From the NCBI GenBank assembly GCA_023443225.1, contig JAEZVF010000041.1, positions 1 through 38,191 on the forward strand: a stretch of DNA of 38,191 nucleotides, in the 5' to 3' direction. Positions 1 to 8,440 of the stretch are shown here, in pieces; within the stretch, counting starts at the first letter, position 1, and each line of letters starts with the position of its first letter. A program made the position numbers and the translations under genes. The notes beneath the pieces are model-generated. The model was given only the letters and a program-made list of their open reading frames with translations. It was not told where the DNA came from and did not search any database. This stretch comes from Bacillota bacterium (GTDB lineage Bacteria > Bacillota > Clostridia > Lachnospirales > Lachnospiraceae).

Positions 1-7
1 AGCGGGG

Positions 8-83
8 CTTATTAAAGTGCCTCTAATCAATGTACTGCCACACTTATACAATTCGAAAAACGGCAGATTGGCACTTTGGTAAG
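8..83. repeat. Inverted repeat at the window edge, possible terminator of an upstream gene
   Basis: The arms at 8-21 and 70-83 pair over 14 positions (twelve Watson-Crick, two G-T wobbles) and enclose a second, shorter pairing (CTGCC near 37-41 with GGCAG at 62-66). A T-rich run (CTGTTTTTC, about 91-99) follows. This fits a branched terminator of a gene lying to the left, but it could also be the end of a small mobile element. The rest of 1-310 is AT-rich and shows no convincing gene. Confidence 0.4.
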
Positions 84-310
84 ACTTTCCTGTTTTTCAA
101 TTGCAATTTGCGGAAACTCAAGCTTATGTGGTATAAAGCGACAGTAATAATGGTAATACTACATTTAAACATTTTCATCCGCTTCCTGTTATATAAAAAC
201 TTAAAATTTAATTTAAAGTTAAATACAATAAAATATTGATATTGTATAAAATTCGTGTTAATATTCTTGCGTATGATAAATTAGGGATATTAGAATCAGG
301 AGGAAATGTT

Positions 311-1363
311 ATGACTATTTCTTTGGGAAACTTTCTGCATCAATTAACATCTAATCCAGCTCTCTTTATTACAGTAATTCTCACCTTGGGTGTGATTCTT
401 GTAAATGGTTGGACTGATGCACCCAATGCAATTGCTACTTGCGTTTCGACTCGTTCCATGAGTCCGAAAAAAGCTATTATTATGGCAGCAATTTTTAATT
501 TTTTAGGTGTATTGGTAATGACTTTTGTTAATAAGACAGTAGCAGAAACCATATATAATATGGTTGATTTCAGTGGAGACCCCAAGGATTCTTTAGTTGC
601 ACTTTGTGCTGCTTTATTTGCCATTGTAATATGGGCAACTGCAGCATGGGCATTTGGAATCCCAACCAGTGAAAGCCATGCCTTAATCGCAGGAATATCT
701 GGTGCAGCAATTGCTTTAAAGGGAGGATTATCAGGCATAAATGGAAGTGAATGGATAAAAGTTATTTATGGTCTTTTTGCGTCTACAATTTTAGGGTTTG
801 GACTCGGATTTATTGGGGTGCGTTTTATTGAATTCATATGCAAGAATATGGACAAGCGGAAAACAGTACCGTTCTTCCAGAATGCACAAATCTTTGGTGG
901 TGCTTCCATGGCATTCATGCATGGTGCGCAGGATGGACAGAAATTTATGGGTGTTTTTATGCTTGGAGTATTTTTGGCAAATGGACAAAGTGAAGTAAAT
1001 GCATTTGAGATTCCAATTTGGCTTATGATACTATGTTCTTTTGTTATGGCACTTGGTACATCGATTGGCGGTTATCGTATTATTAAAACGGTAGGTATGG
1101 GAATGGTTAAGTTGGAAACATATCAAGGTTTTGCTGCTGATGCAGCTGCTGCGGTCAGTCTATTTATATCATCTACTACTGGAATACCGGTTAGTACAAC
1201 ACATACGAAAACAACAGCAATCATGGGAGTTGGTGCTTCTAAGAGACTTTCTTCCGTTAACTGGAGTATCGTAAAAGAAATGTTAGCAGCTTGGATTTTG
1301 ACATTTCCTGGTTGTGGTGTAGTTGGCTATCTAATGGCGTATATATTTATGAGAATTTTCTAA
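311..1363 (+). CDS. pit: PiT-family inorganic phosphate transporter
   Basis: This is an integral membrane permease of about 350 residues, the short bacterial form of the PiT family, which moves phosphate (often as a metal-phosphate complex) using an ion gradient. The family's inverted repeat is visible. The N-terminal half has the NGWTDAPNA signature (residues 32-40) and a GIPTSESHAL loop. The C-terminal half has a run of Ala followed by GIPVSTTHTK. Many hydrophobic segments alternate with short loops. An open frame extends upstream to 236, but the ATG at 311 is chosen because AGGAGG (298-303) lies seven bases ahead and the upstream residues do not look like the family. The next gene starts 19 bases after the stop and encodes the usual DUF47 partner, which supports phosphate as substrate. 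High confidence in the family; the transported ion form is inferred. Confidence 0.93.
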   Translation: MTISLGNFLHQLTSNPALFITVILTLGVILVNGWTDAPNAIATCVSTRSMSPKKAIIMAAIFNFLGVLVMTFVNKTVAETIYNMVDFSGDPKDSLVALCAALFAIVIWATAAWAFGIPTSESHALIAGISGAAIALKGGLSGINGSEWIKVIYGLFASTILGFGLGFIGVRFIEFICKNMDKRKTVPFFQNAQIFGGASMAFMHGAQDGQKFMGVFMLGVFLANGQSEVNAFEIPIWLMILCSFVMALGTSIGGYRIIKTVGMGMVKLETYQGFAADAAAAVSLFISSTTGIPVSTTHTKTTAIMGVGASKRLSSVNWSIVKEMLAAWILTFPGCGVVGYLMAYIFMRIF

Positions 1364-1382
1364 TTATGAAAGGAAGACTAAC

Positions 1383-2006
1383 ATGAAGAATAGTAAAGAG
1401 TACAATTATTTCAAAGCGTTTGTTGAATTATCTAAATTTTCACTTAAATCTGCTGAAACTTTAAACAAAACACTACATGAGTTTGATATAAAGAAAGTAG
1501 ATAAAAAGCTTGAAGAGATGCATGATTTTGAACATTCAGCAGATATCGCAAAGCATGACTTATTAAACCGTCTAGTAAAAGAATTTTTACCACCGATTGA
1601 AAGAGAAGATATTATCAGTATTTCTCAGAAAATAGATGATGTAACAGATGCTATTGAGGATGTTTTAATATGTATTAACATATTTAATGTACAAACTATT
1701 CGTCCAGAGATTTTACAATTCACACAATTAATTGTAAATTGCTGCAAATCGATGGATGTTGCATTGACAGAGTTTGAGAACTTTAAAAAATCAAAACGCC
1801 TGCATTCAGAAATTATAGAAATTAATCGTTTGGAGGAAGAAGGAGATGCTCTCTACGTTAGTGGAGTTCGTAATCTTTACAGAACTTCTAAGGATCCGAT
1901 CGAATTAATGGTATGGACAGAAATATTTAAACGTTTGGAAAAATGTTGCGATGCTTGTGAAGATGTAGCAAATGATATTGAAAACATCGTTATGAAGAAT
2001 TCATAG
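1383..2006 (+). CDS. DUF47 family protein, PhoU-like partner of the PiT transporter
   Basis: This is a soluble, mostly helical protein of 207 residues, the normal length for the DUF47/TIGR00153 family. The sequence is rich in Glu, Lys and Leu heptads with acidic metal-binding-like stretches (for example LEEMHDFEHSADIAKHDL near residues 43-60 and EEEGDALY near 151-158), as in PhoU-type helical bundles. Family members are commonly encoded beside PiT permeases and are thought to regulate them. Here the gene lies 19 bases after the permease stop, with an AAGGA ribosome site before the ATG. Role as a regulator of phosphate uptake is inferred from family and position; no biochemical activity can be read from the sequence. 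Confidence 0.9.
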   Translation: MKNSKEYNYFKAFVELSKFSLKSAETLNKTLHEFDIKKVDKKLEEMHDFEHSADIAKHDLLNRLVKEFLPPIEREDIISISQKIDDVTDAIEDVLICINIFNVQTIRPEILQFTQLIVNCCKSMDVALTEFENFKKSKRLHSEIIEINRLEEEGDALYVSGVRNLYRTSKDPIELMVWTEIFKRLEKCCDACEDVANDIENIVMKNS

Positions 2007-2023
2007 AAAGAGCGGCGTAGGGT

Positions 2024-3316
2024 ATGTCAATATTTAGGAAGATGAGTCCTAGTAGATTTATTGTATTAGGGTTCGCAGCTGTCATAATTCTTGGTGCAAT
2101 CATTTTATTACTGCCCATTTCACAAAATGAGGATGCAGAAGTAACCTTGGTGGATGCCTTCTTTACTTCAACCAGTGCTGTTTGTGTAACTGGTCTAATA
2201 GCAATAGATACGGCGGATCATTTTAATGCTTTTGGACAGACCGTGGTAGCTTTGCTTATTCAAATTGGTGGACTTGGTGTTACTTCTGTTGGTGTAGGGA
2301 TTATTCTCTTGGCAAGAAAAAAGGTTAGTTTCAAGGAACGTATTATAGTTAAGGAAGCCTTAAATATGGATTCCTTGAAAGGGATTGTTAAGACGGTAAA
2401 AACAATACTTTTTATGACATTATGTTTTGAAAGTGTTGGAGCCATCTTAAGCTTTCTTGTATTCTCTAAGGATTATCCTCCGTTAAAGGCACTTGGAATC
2501 AGTTTATTCCATTCCGTTGCTGCTTTTAATAACTCGGGATTTGATATCTTGGGAGGAATGCGTAATTTGATACCATATCAGGATAATGTTCTGCTAAATT
2601 TGACTACTTGTGGTTTAATTATATTCGGGGGATTGGGCTTTTTTGTAATACAGGAAATCATACATAAACGTTCCTTTAAAAAGTTCAGTCTACATTCAAA
2701 AGTGGTCATTGCAATGACAATCTCCTTGCTTATAATCGGAACCGTAATATTAAAATTAACCGAAGATATCACCTGGCTTGGAGCTTTCTTTTTCAGCACA
2801 TCAGCCAGAACTGCAGGGTTTAGTACATATGCATTAAGTGGATTTACGAATGCGGGTTTGTTTGCATTAGTTATCTTAATGTTTATAGGTGCTTCCCCAG
2901 CTTCCACCGGTGGTGGTATAAAAACAACTACTGCATTTACTTTATTTAAAAATGCTTATAGTGTAGCGACAAACAAACATTGCTCTGCTTTCAAAAGGAA
3001 GATACCGGGTGAGGTTATAACAAAATCATTTATCATAACCTTATTAGCTTCTGTGGTTGTTTGTATTGACTCCTTTTTACTCTGTATAATAGATCCTGAA
3101 TTTTCTTTTATACAGATATTATTTGAAGTTGTTTCGGCATTTGGTACGGTAGGTTTGTCTACAGGAATTACGCCGGAACTTTCGGATTTTAGTAAAATAA
3201 TAATTATTTTAACAATGTTTATTGGACGGTTAGGACCTCTTACGATGGCATCCATATGGACATTCAAACCAAAATCAAATGTCTGCTACTCAGAGGAAAC
3301 GATTACAATAGGTTAA
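2024..3316 (+). CDS. ktrB: TrkH/KtrB-type potassium uptake channel subunit
   Basis: This is a membrane protein of 430 residues, close to KtrB length (about 445) and shorter than TrkH of enterobacteria. The four pore-loop repeats of the superfamily are visible, each with the glycine that forms the K+ selectivity filter: SAVCVTGL (about 51-58), FNNSGFDIL (about 168-176), SARTAGFST (about 260-268) and SAFGTVGLSTG (about 370-380). The SPASTGGGIKT loop between the third and fourth repeats is also typical. The next gene (20 bases on) encodes the NAD-binding regulatory subunit, so the two form a complete Ktr-like system. The gene follows the phosphate genes by 17 bases, suggesting one transcript. 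Ktr systems are often Na+-coupled, but that cannot be read here. Confidence 0.93.
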   Translation: MSIFRKMSPSRFIVLGFAAVIILGAIILLLPISQNEDAEVTLVDAFFTSTSAVCVTGLIAIDTADHFNAFGQTVVALLIQIGGLGVTSVGVGIILLARKKVSFKERIIVKEALNMDSLKGIVKTVKTILFMTLCFESVGAILSFLVFSKDYPPLKALGISLFHSVAAFNNSGFDILGGMRNLIPYQDNVLLNLTTCGLIIFGGLGFFVIQEIIHKRSFKKFSLHSKVVIAMTISLLIIGTVILKLTEDITWLGAFFFSTSARTAGFSTYALSGFTNAGLFALVILMFIGASPASTGGGIKTTTAFTLFKNAYSVATNKHCSAFKRKIPGEVITKSFIITLLASVVVCIDSFLLCIIDPEFSFIQILFEVVSAFGTVGLSTGITPELSDFSKIIIILTMFIGRLGPLTMASIWTFKPKSNVCYSEETITIG

Positions 3317-3335
3317 TTTAATAAGGAGGATTCCT

Positions 3336-4007
3336 ATGTTACATCATAAACCAGCCATAGAATTTGGCGTTATTGGCCTTGGACGTTTTGGCTTTGCTCT
3401 TGCTAAAACCTTGGCAGATGCAGGAAAAGAAGTATTGGTTATTGATAATAGTGAGGCTAAGATAAAACAAATCAGACATTTAACAGAAAATGCTTTTGTA
3501 GTTGGTCCACTTGATAAAGAAAGTTTGGAAGATGCCGGAATACAAAATTGTGGTACTGTTATTGTATGTATCGGAGAAAAGGTAGATGTTAGCGTATTAA
3601 CTACACTTAATGTCATCAGCATGGGTGTTCCAAGGGTTATTGCAAAGGCTTTTAGTTATGAGCAGGGGCTTATACTTGAAAAAATTGGTGCAGAAGTTAT
3701 TTACCCGGAAAATGATATGGCCATTCGCCTAGCACATAGGCTGATTTCCTCCAGTTCCTTGGAATATATAGAATTAAAGGGTGATATTGTAATTTCTGAA
3801 TTTAAACTTAATTCTAAGCTTGCAAATCAAACGGTAGTTCAAAGTGATTTGCGTGGAAAATATAAGCTTAATATTATTGCTATTGAACATGAAGGTAATA
3901 CTACTACCGATATAACGCCAGATTACTTAATGGAAGAAAATGACAATGTCGTTGTTGTAGGGAAAAGAGAAGATATTAGAAAATTTGAGATATATTTAGC
4001 AAGTTAA
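3336..4007 (+). CDS. ktrA: TrkA/KtrA-type potassium channel regulatory subunit
   Basis: This is a cytoplasmic RCK protein of 223 residues, the usual KtrA size. An N-terminal RCK_N Rossmann fold carries the dinucleotide motif GLGRFG (residues 14-19) and the acidic residue ending the second strand (VID, D37) that binds the ribose. A C-terminal RCK_C domain covers roughly residues 140-223 (SSLEYIELKGDIVISEF to the end). KtrA octamers gate KtrB in response to ATP/ADP or NAD(H), and the C domain can bind c-di-AMP in Firmicutes; the last point is family knowledge, not visible here. AAGGAGG stands about eight bases before the ATG. It is the last gene of the likely pit-DUF47-ktrB-ktrA operon; the next gene begins 55 bases on. 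Confidence 0.93.
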   Translation: MLHHKPAIEFGVIGLGRFGFALAKTLADAGKEVLVIDNSEAKIKQIRHLTENAFVVGPLDKESLEDAGIQNCGTVIVCIGEKVDVSVLTTLNVISMGVPRVIAKAFSYEQGLILEKIGAEVIYPENDMAIRLAHRLISSSSLEYIELKGDIVISEFKLNSKLANQTVVQSDLRGKYKLNIIAIEHEGNTTTDITPDYLMEENDNVVVVGKREDIRKFEIYLAS

Positions 4008-4062
4008 GACGGAACATAAAGAAACTTAACACAACCTGATAGATAAAGTGATAGGAGATTAA

Positions 4063-5133
4063 ATGAATTTAGAAAAACAAAAAGCATTTCTTGTACATTT
4101 TGCGTATATTGCACTAATTTTAGGAATTGCATTTATAAGTATTAAATATTTTCTACCTTTGCTGATGCCTTTTGTCATTGGATTGATTGTGGCTGCCTTA
4201 TTACGACCTACGATTGATGTAATTACTAAAAAGGTACATTTAAAGAGGGTTTTTGTTTCTATATTTATTCTTTTGGTTTTTTATAGTGTAATCGCTTTGC
4301 TAACTTTATTAGTCAGTGCTAAGGTAATTTACTTTTTAAAAGATATCTTTAATCGGCTTCCGATTATTTATACAGATCTAGCTAATTCAATTGAACCAGA
4401 ATTGGAGCATCTGTCGGAAAATATACTGATGCAGTTCCCAGATATCGAGGACTATCTGGAAGGTATTTTAAGCAGTATCGGGGATTCTCTTTTTTCTGTA
4501 ATATCCACAGCTTCAACAACGGTGGTAGGTACCATAACTGGATTCGCGAGTCGAGTACCAGCCATATTGATTAATTTCTTATTTACAATTGTTTCTTCTT
4601 TCTTTTTTACAATAGATTATCATAGAATTGCTAGGTTTGTGATGAAACAGTTTTCAAAAGAGAAGCAGGAAATGATATTGAATTTAAAAAATAGTGTAAT
4701 CAGAACTTTGGGTAAGTTTATCAAGGCATATGTTACCTTAATTATAATTACTTTTGCTGAATTGTCGATTGGTTTTATCATTTTACGTATCCCAAACCCA
4801 TTACTAATTGGCGGGATTGTTGCAGTCGTAGATATTTTACCAATCTTAGGAACAGGAGCAGTATTATTGCCATGGACAATCATTGCATTTATTTTTGGTA
4901 ATAATACGATGGCCATTGGAATATTGATTTTATATATTGTTGTGACCATTGTCCGCCAAACTTTAGAACCAAGAGTAGTTGGTCAACAGATTGGTCTACA
5001 TCCTGTTGTTACATTGTTATGTATATTTGCTGGGGCTCAATTGCTTGGAGTGGTTGGACTACTGCTACTACCGATTACGGTTACCATAATAAAGAAAATG
5101 AATGATGAAGGCACCATTCATTTATTTAAGTAA
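4063..5133 (+). CDS. ytvI: AI-2E family membrane protein, YtvI-like
   Basis: This integral membrane protein of 356 residues fits the sporulation protein YtvI (TIGR02872) branch of the AI-2E exporter/TerC-like family. Hydrophobic segments lie near residues 12-45, 62-90, about 150-185 and in the C-terminal half. A central extracytoplasmic or amphipathic region (about 95-140) contains NRLPIIYTDLANSIEPELE. The C-terminal half has the family pattern FIKAYVTLIIITF, then NPLLIGGIVAVVDILPILGTGAVLLPW and LEPRVVGQQIGLHPV. YtvI is a forespore-associated protein of unknown biochemical function in Bacillus and Clostridia, and the assignment to that subgroup is moderate. AGGAG precedes the ATG. A strong terminator follows, so this gene ends the transcription unit. 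Confidence 0.8.
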   Translation: MNLEKQKAFLVHFAYIALILGIAFISIKYFLPLLMPFVIGLIVAALLRPTIDVITKKVHLKRVFVSIFILLVFYSVIALLTLLVSAKVIYFLKDIFNRLPIIYTDLANSIEPELEHLSENILMQFPDIEDYLEGILSSIGDSLFSVISTASTTVVGTITGFASRVPAILINFLFTIVSSFFFTIDYHRIARFVMKQFSKEKQEMILNLKNSVIRTLGKFIKAYVTLIIITFAELSIGFIILRIPNPLLIGGIVAVVDILPILGTGAVLLPWTIIAFIFGNNTMAIGILILYIVVTIVRQTLEPRVVGQQIGLHPVVTLLCIFAGAQLLGVVGLLLLPITVTIIKKMNDEGTIHLFK

Positions 5134-5150
5134 ATATTAATAAAAGCATT

Positions 5151-5197
5151 AAAAGAGCATTTGCGTGTGATCTGAAACACTGAAAATGTTCTTTTTT
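5151..5197 (+). terminator. Rho-independent terminator after ytvI-like gene
   Basis: The arms AAAAGAGCATTT (5151-5162) and AAATGTTCTTTT (5184-5195) pair over 12 positions with one G-T wobble. A smaller GTGT/ACAC pairing sits inside, and the right arm runs into a T tract. It begins 17 bases after the ytvI-like stop. Confidence 0.8.
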
Positions 5198-5222
5198 GTA
5201 TTTATTTAATTTTACTTAATGA

Positions 5223-5258
5223 AAAAGAGGTAACTACAGATTTGTAATTACCTCTTTT
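5223..5258. terminator. Second hairpin downstream, possible back-up terminator
   Basis: The arms AAAAGAGGTAA (5223-5233) and TTACCTCTTTT (5248-5258) are perfect complements. Pairing continues inside after one C-A mismatch (TACA 5235-5238 with TGTA 5243-5246) and leaves a GATT loop. A on the left and T on the right would allow it to work in either direction. The remainder of the 396-base gap up to 5529 is AT-rich and holds the promoter described separately. Confidence 0.55.
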
Positions 5259-5441
5259 CCCCAAGTCAGTATTTAATTTTTAATATGAGAAATTACGTAG
5301 TCCAAGACAACCATCTCCCTATATTCAAATTTAAATATTTCCTTGTTCCGAAATGCTATTGGGTTACCCATTCATTATTATTACCCATTTCTTAAATAGT
5401 ATTCATGCAAAAAAGATTTTTATGCTTTTACATAGAAAATA

Positions 5442-5470
5442 TTCACAGGAAACGTTTCCTATGTTATAAT
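5442..5470 (+). promoter_or_regulatory. Strong sigma-A-type promoter for the kinase/AI-2E pair
   Basis: TTCACA (5442-5447; five of six matches to TTGACA) is followed by a 17-base spacer and TATAAT (5465-5470). The extended -10 TG lies at 5462-5463. It is about 60 bases before the ATG of the cytidylate-kinase-like gene. The spacer is almost filled by a palindrome (separate entry). Confidence 0.75.
5447..5460. promoter_or_regulatory. Perfect 14-bp palindrome in the promoter spacer, likely repressor operator
   Basis: AGGAAACGTTTCCT is a perfect two-fold symmetric site with a central CG, as in operators of LacI/GalR-family repressors. It occupies the -35/-10 spacer, where a bound protein would block RNA polymerase. 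It departs from the catabolite-response consensus at the outer positions, so CcpA is possible but not supported. No LacI-type gene is present in this window. Confidence 0.55.
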
Positions 5471-5529
5471 TAAGTTAGAAGTAAAGTGATAATTCGGAAA
5501 ATATTTCATGATAAGAAGGGGTGATTGTT

Positions 5530-6144
5530 ATGAAAAAAATTATTACAATAAGCAGACAATATGGAAGCGGAGGCAGAGAAATTGGTAAAAGGCTTGCAAA
5601 TCAACTTAACATTCCATTCTACGATAACGAATTAATAGAAAGAGCAGCCAAAGAAAGCGGACTTTCAAAGGAAGCATTTGAGAACGCAGAAAACAAGGCA
5701 ACAAACAGTTTGATTTATTCTATTGCAATGGGAATGAACGCTTATGGTAATCAAGAGCTTGGCTTCGCTCATCTTTCCTTGGATGACAGGATATATTTGG
5801 TTCAGACTGAAGTAATACGTAAAGTTGCTAAGGAAGGACCTTGTGTCATTGTTGGCAGATGTGCAGATTATGTGTTAAAAGAGTTACCGGATGTAATCAG
5901 TATATTTATATGGGCAAGTATGGAGTTCCGTGTAGATAGGGCAACAAAATTATATGGATTATCTTCTTCGAAAGCGGAGGAGAGCATTACTAAGATAGAT
6001 AAGAGACGTGCAAATTATTATAACTATCATGCTAATGAGAAGTGGGGTAAGGCCGAAAATTATCATTTATCCATCCGAAGTGATTCCATAGGGTTAGAGC
6101 ATTGTGTTGACTGCATTAAGCAATATGTAGAACATGCACTATAA
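5530..6144 (+). CDS. Cytidylate kinase-like family protein
   Basis: This is a P-loop nucleotide kinase-like protein of 204 residues. The N-terminus has KIITISRQYGSGGREIGKRLA, in which SRQYGSGGREIG replaces the classical Walker A loop, as in the Cytidylate_kin2 (PF13189) family. A central VIVGRCADYVL segment and a C-terminal arginine-rich region (RVDRATKLYG, then DKRRANYYNYH) resemble the lid of CMP/AMP kinases. Members are widespread in Clostridia next to membrane proteins; their substrate is generally not known, so phosphorylation of CMP is only a guess. The ATG at 5530 is preferred over the GTG at 5521 because AAGGGGTG (5515-5522) is at the right distance. The gene lies under the operator-bearing promoter and is followed after 62 bases by an AI-2E protein. 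Confidence 0.85.
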   Translation: MKKIITISRQYGSGGREIGKRLANQLNIPFYDNELIERAAKESGLSKEAFENAENKATNSLIYSIAMGMNAYGNQELGFAHLSLDDRIYLVQTEVIRKVAKEGPCVIVGRCADYVLKELPDVISIFIWASMEFRVDRATKLYGLSSSKAEESITKIDKRRANYYNYHANEKWGKAENYHLSIRSDSIGLEHCVDCIKQYVEHAL

Positions 6145-6206
6145 AGTTTAGCATCTGATACCAAAAAGAGTGATCGGGAATGGGAGTGCAAGAATGGGAG
6201 AAAACA

Positions 6207-7385
6207 ATGAAATGGAATAAGAAATTAAATAATAATTTTACGCTAATATCAATTTATATTATTTTTACCTGTATTATTATCTATATCCTAAGTCTATTAG
6301 CAAAGAATGCACCTGCAATACTATCAGAAATTATGAAATGGTTAAAATGGTTAGTTAAAGTAGCAAAACCTATAGTTATAGCATTTGTATTTGCTTATAT
6401 TTTTGATCCAGTTAACCGTTTTTTCGAGATACAATTTAGTAAAATTAAAATAAGAAAAAAACAACTAAAATCTCCAAGAACATGGGCAGTCCTTACGACC
6501 ATATGTATACTCATTATCGCTTTGGCTGGGATGATTTCGTTGTTAGTGTATAGTGTGACGAATCAAATCCGCTTGGCGAATATAGATGATATTGTCATAC
6601 TAACAAATTCCTATATGAAAACAGTCAATGACTTTTACAATTCAATCATAGATAAACTAAATGATCTAGACATACAATCAGAAGAGATATCCCAATATGT
6701 AAAAGATGCTTCTACCTATATACTGGATTCCTTAAAAAATATGGCTGCAACAATCGCAACCTCCATTACAAATATTTCATCTTATTTATCTACAATAGTT
6801 TTCGCCTTTATTATAGGGATCTATTTTATGATAGATGGTGATATGATAAAGGAATTTTGTAAAAAGGTCGGGAAAGCCTTATTTAATGATAAGTGGAATA
6901 AAAGAACAGCAAGATTCCTAGCAGATGCAGATGATGTATTTTCTGCATATATTCGAGGCCAATTAACGGATGCAGTTGTCATGATGATATTAATAAGTTT
7001 GTCTCTTTCTGTTATAGGAGTTAAATTTGCAATTTTGATTGGAATTTTTGCTGGAATTGGAAACCTAATACCATATTGTGGACCCATAGTAGCATACTTA
7101 AGTACGATTATAGTATGTCTAATCAATGGGCAATATAAAGAATTGATTATTGCACTCATTACATTATTTATCGTTCAAGCTATCGATGGTAATATCATAG
7201 CTCCGAAACTTTTGAGTAAGAGTATTCAGATTCATCCTGTATTAGTGATTATTTCTTTAATTTTCGGAAGTGCAATTGGAGGGTTACTTGGAATGTTACT
7301 AGCAGTACCTGTGGGTGCGTTAATTAAAGTATTATTTGTACGTTATATCGATTTAAAATTAGAAAAGAAAGAATTGGAAATTTAG
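6207..7385 (+). CDS. AI-2E family transporter-like membrane protein
   Basis: This integral membrane protein of about 392 residues is a second member of the AI-2E/PerM-like family in the window and clearly different from the YtvI-like one. Hydrophobic segments lie near the N-terminus, around residues 40-60, 88-112 and 180-210, and across the C-terminal third. The conserved C-terminal block reads YIRGQLTDAVVMM, IGNLIPYCGPIVAYL, then QAIDGNIIAPKLLSKSIQIHPV. Substrates of the family range from autoinducer-2 to Na+/H+ exchange and are mostly untested. The frame is open from 6180, but the ATG at 6207 has GGGAG (6196-6200) six bases ahead; the earlier start lacks a comparable site. It probably shares the promoter at 5442-5470. 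Confidence 0.85.
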   Translation: MKWNKKLNNNFTLISIYIIFTCIIIYILSLLAKNAPAILSEIMKWLKWLVKVAKPIVIAFVFAYIFDPVNRFFEIQFSKIKIRKKQLKSPRTWAVLTTICILIIALAGMISLLVYSVTNQIRLANIDDIVILTNSYMKTVNDFYNSIIDKLNDLDIQSEEISQYVKDASTYILDSLKNMAATIATSITNISSYLSTIVFAFIIGIYFMIDGDMIKEFCKKVGKALFNDKWNKRTARFLADADDVFSAYIRGQLTDAVVMMILISLSLSVIGVKFAILIGIFAGIGNLIPYCGPIVAYLSTIIVCLINGQYKELIIALITLFIVQAIDGNIIAPKLLSKSIQIHPVLVIISLIFGSAIGGLLGMLLAVPVGALIKVLFVRYIDLKLEKKELEI

Positions 7386-7501
7386 CATTAAATGGTAAAT
7401 GTAAGAAAATCTTAAGGAATAATATAGACTTTATTTAAGATGTTTATCGTAAGATTATTATTGAGATGAGAGTATTTTATTTATAATTAGATGTTCTGAA
7501 G

Positions 7502-7532
7502 TATGAGAATGAAATGTTCATTCTCATATTTT
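7502..7532 (+). terminator. Rho-independent terminator after the AI-2E gene
   Basis: TATGAGAATGAA (7502-7513) and TTCATTCTCATA (7517-7528) form a perfect 12-bp stem with an ATG loop, followed by TTTT. The apparent start codon of the long frame at 7503 lies inside this stem, which argues that the ABC gene starts further downstream. Confidence 0.75.
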
Positions 7533-7610
7533 CATAATAGCAATCAAAGTTTCACGCATTTATATTGTTATTTCATCAAATACATATCCATGTTGGAAGG
7601 AAGTGCATTA

Positions 7611-8387
7611 GTGGATAACCAGGTAGAAAAAATAATCGAGGTTATTAATGTTAAGAAAATCTATCGCATGGGAAGTGAAAGAATTAGTGCAGTAGATGAT
7701 GTTAACTTCGATATACGAAAAGGTGAATTCTGTTGTATTCTGGGCACCTCGGGTTCAGGTAAGTCAACCTTGCTAAATTTAATGGCAGGAATTGAAAAGA
7801 TATCCGGTGGACAGATTATGATGAAAGGTAAAAAAATACATAGAATGAATGAAAACAGTCTGGCTAGATTTCGGCAACGTTATCTTGGATTCGTTTTTCA
7901 ATCCTATAATCTCATGAATTCTATGACTGCGTTGGAAAATGTGGAATTTCCCTTGGTATTTAAACGAGTCAAAACAAAGCTGAGAAGGAAAATGGCCAAG
8001 GATATGTTGACTAAGGTGGGGCTGCAATCCAGAATGAACCATAAACCAAAAGAAATGAGTGGTGGGCAACAACAGAGGGTAGGCATTGCAAGAGCGTTTG
8101 TAGCAAATCCGGAGATTGTTTTCGCAGATGAACCTACCGGTAATCTGGATACTAAAACAGCGATGGAGGTAATGCGATTAATAAAGGGTATTGCAAAAGA
8201 TAATAACCAAACGATTGTAATGGTTACTCATGATCGAAGGGTTGCAGAGTTTGCAGATAAGATAATACATATTCTGGATGGTAAAATACAAAGCATTGAA
8301 TATAGTGATAAACAAGAGGGTGATTCCGAGGACATAATTGACCCTCCTACAATGGATAACAGTACAATAATAAATTATGACATCTAG
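7611..8387 (+). CDS. ABC transporter ATP-binding protein, MacB/LolD type
   Basis: This is a nucleotide-binding subunit of about 258 residues. Numbering from the GTG at 7611, Walker A is GTSGSGKST (45-53). A Q-loop VFQSYNLMNSMTALENV, the signature MSGGQQQRVGIARA, Walker B IVFADEPTGNLD and the H-loop VTHDRR follow. These sequences are characteristic of the MacB/LolD/FtsE group that powers mechanotransmission rather than bulk transport. GTG 7611 is chosen because GGAAGGAAG (7595-7603) lies just ahead; the ATG starts at 7503 and 7590 precede non-conserved sequence or a terminator stem. The protein has an acidic tail after the H-loop. Its permease is encoded three genes downstream (10890-12230), with two envelope proteins between. 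The substrate cannot be told. Confidence 0.9.
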   Translation: MDNQVEKIIEVINVKKIYRMGSERISAVDDVNFDIRKGEFCCILGTSGSGKSTLLNLMAGIEKISGGQIMMKGKKIHRMNENSLARFRQRYLGFVFQSYNLMNSMTALENVEFPLVFKRVKTKLRRKMAKDMLTKVGLQSRMNHKPKEMSGGQQQRVGIARAFVANPEIVFADEPTGNLDTKTAMEVMRLIKGIAKDNNQTIVMVTHDRRVAEFADKIIHILDGKIQSIEYSDKQEGDSEDIIDPPTMDNSTIINYDI

Positions 8388-8440
8388 CAACAAGTGAATA
8401 AAAAGGCCAAAGAATCATTAAGGAAGAAGGGAAAGAAAGT

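Noticed and set aside
30..239. A 69-residue frame before the phosphate permease
   Set aside because: It lacks a ribosome site, has a composition that looks like translated AT-rich DNA (many Lys, Asn, Leu, Phe), and overlaps an inverted repeat.
2260..3267. Long minus-strand frames inside the potassium transporter gene
   Set aside because: They are antisense shadows of a clearly conserved gene, have no ribosome sites, and encode no recognisable protein.
5447..5460. Classical cre site for CcpA
   Set aside because: The outer positions of the palindrome (AGG...CCT) do not match the TGW...WCA ends of the consensus; it is kept only as an operator of unknown owner.
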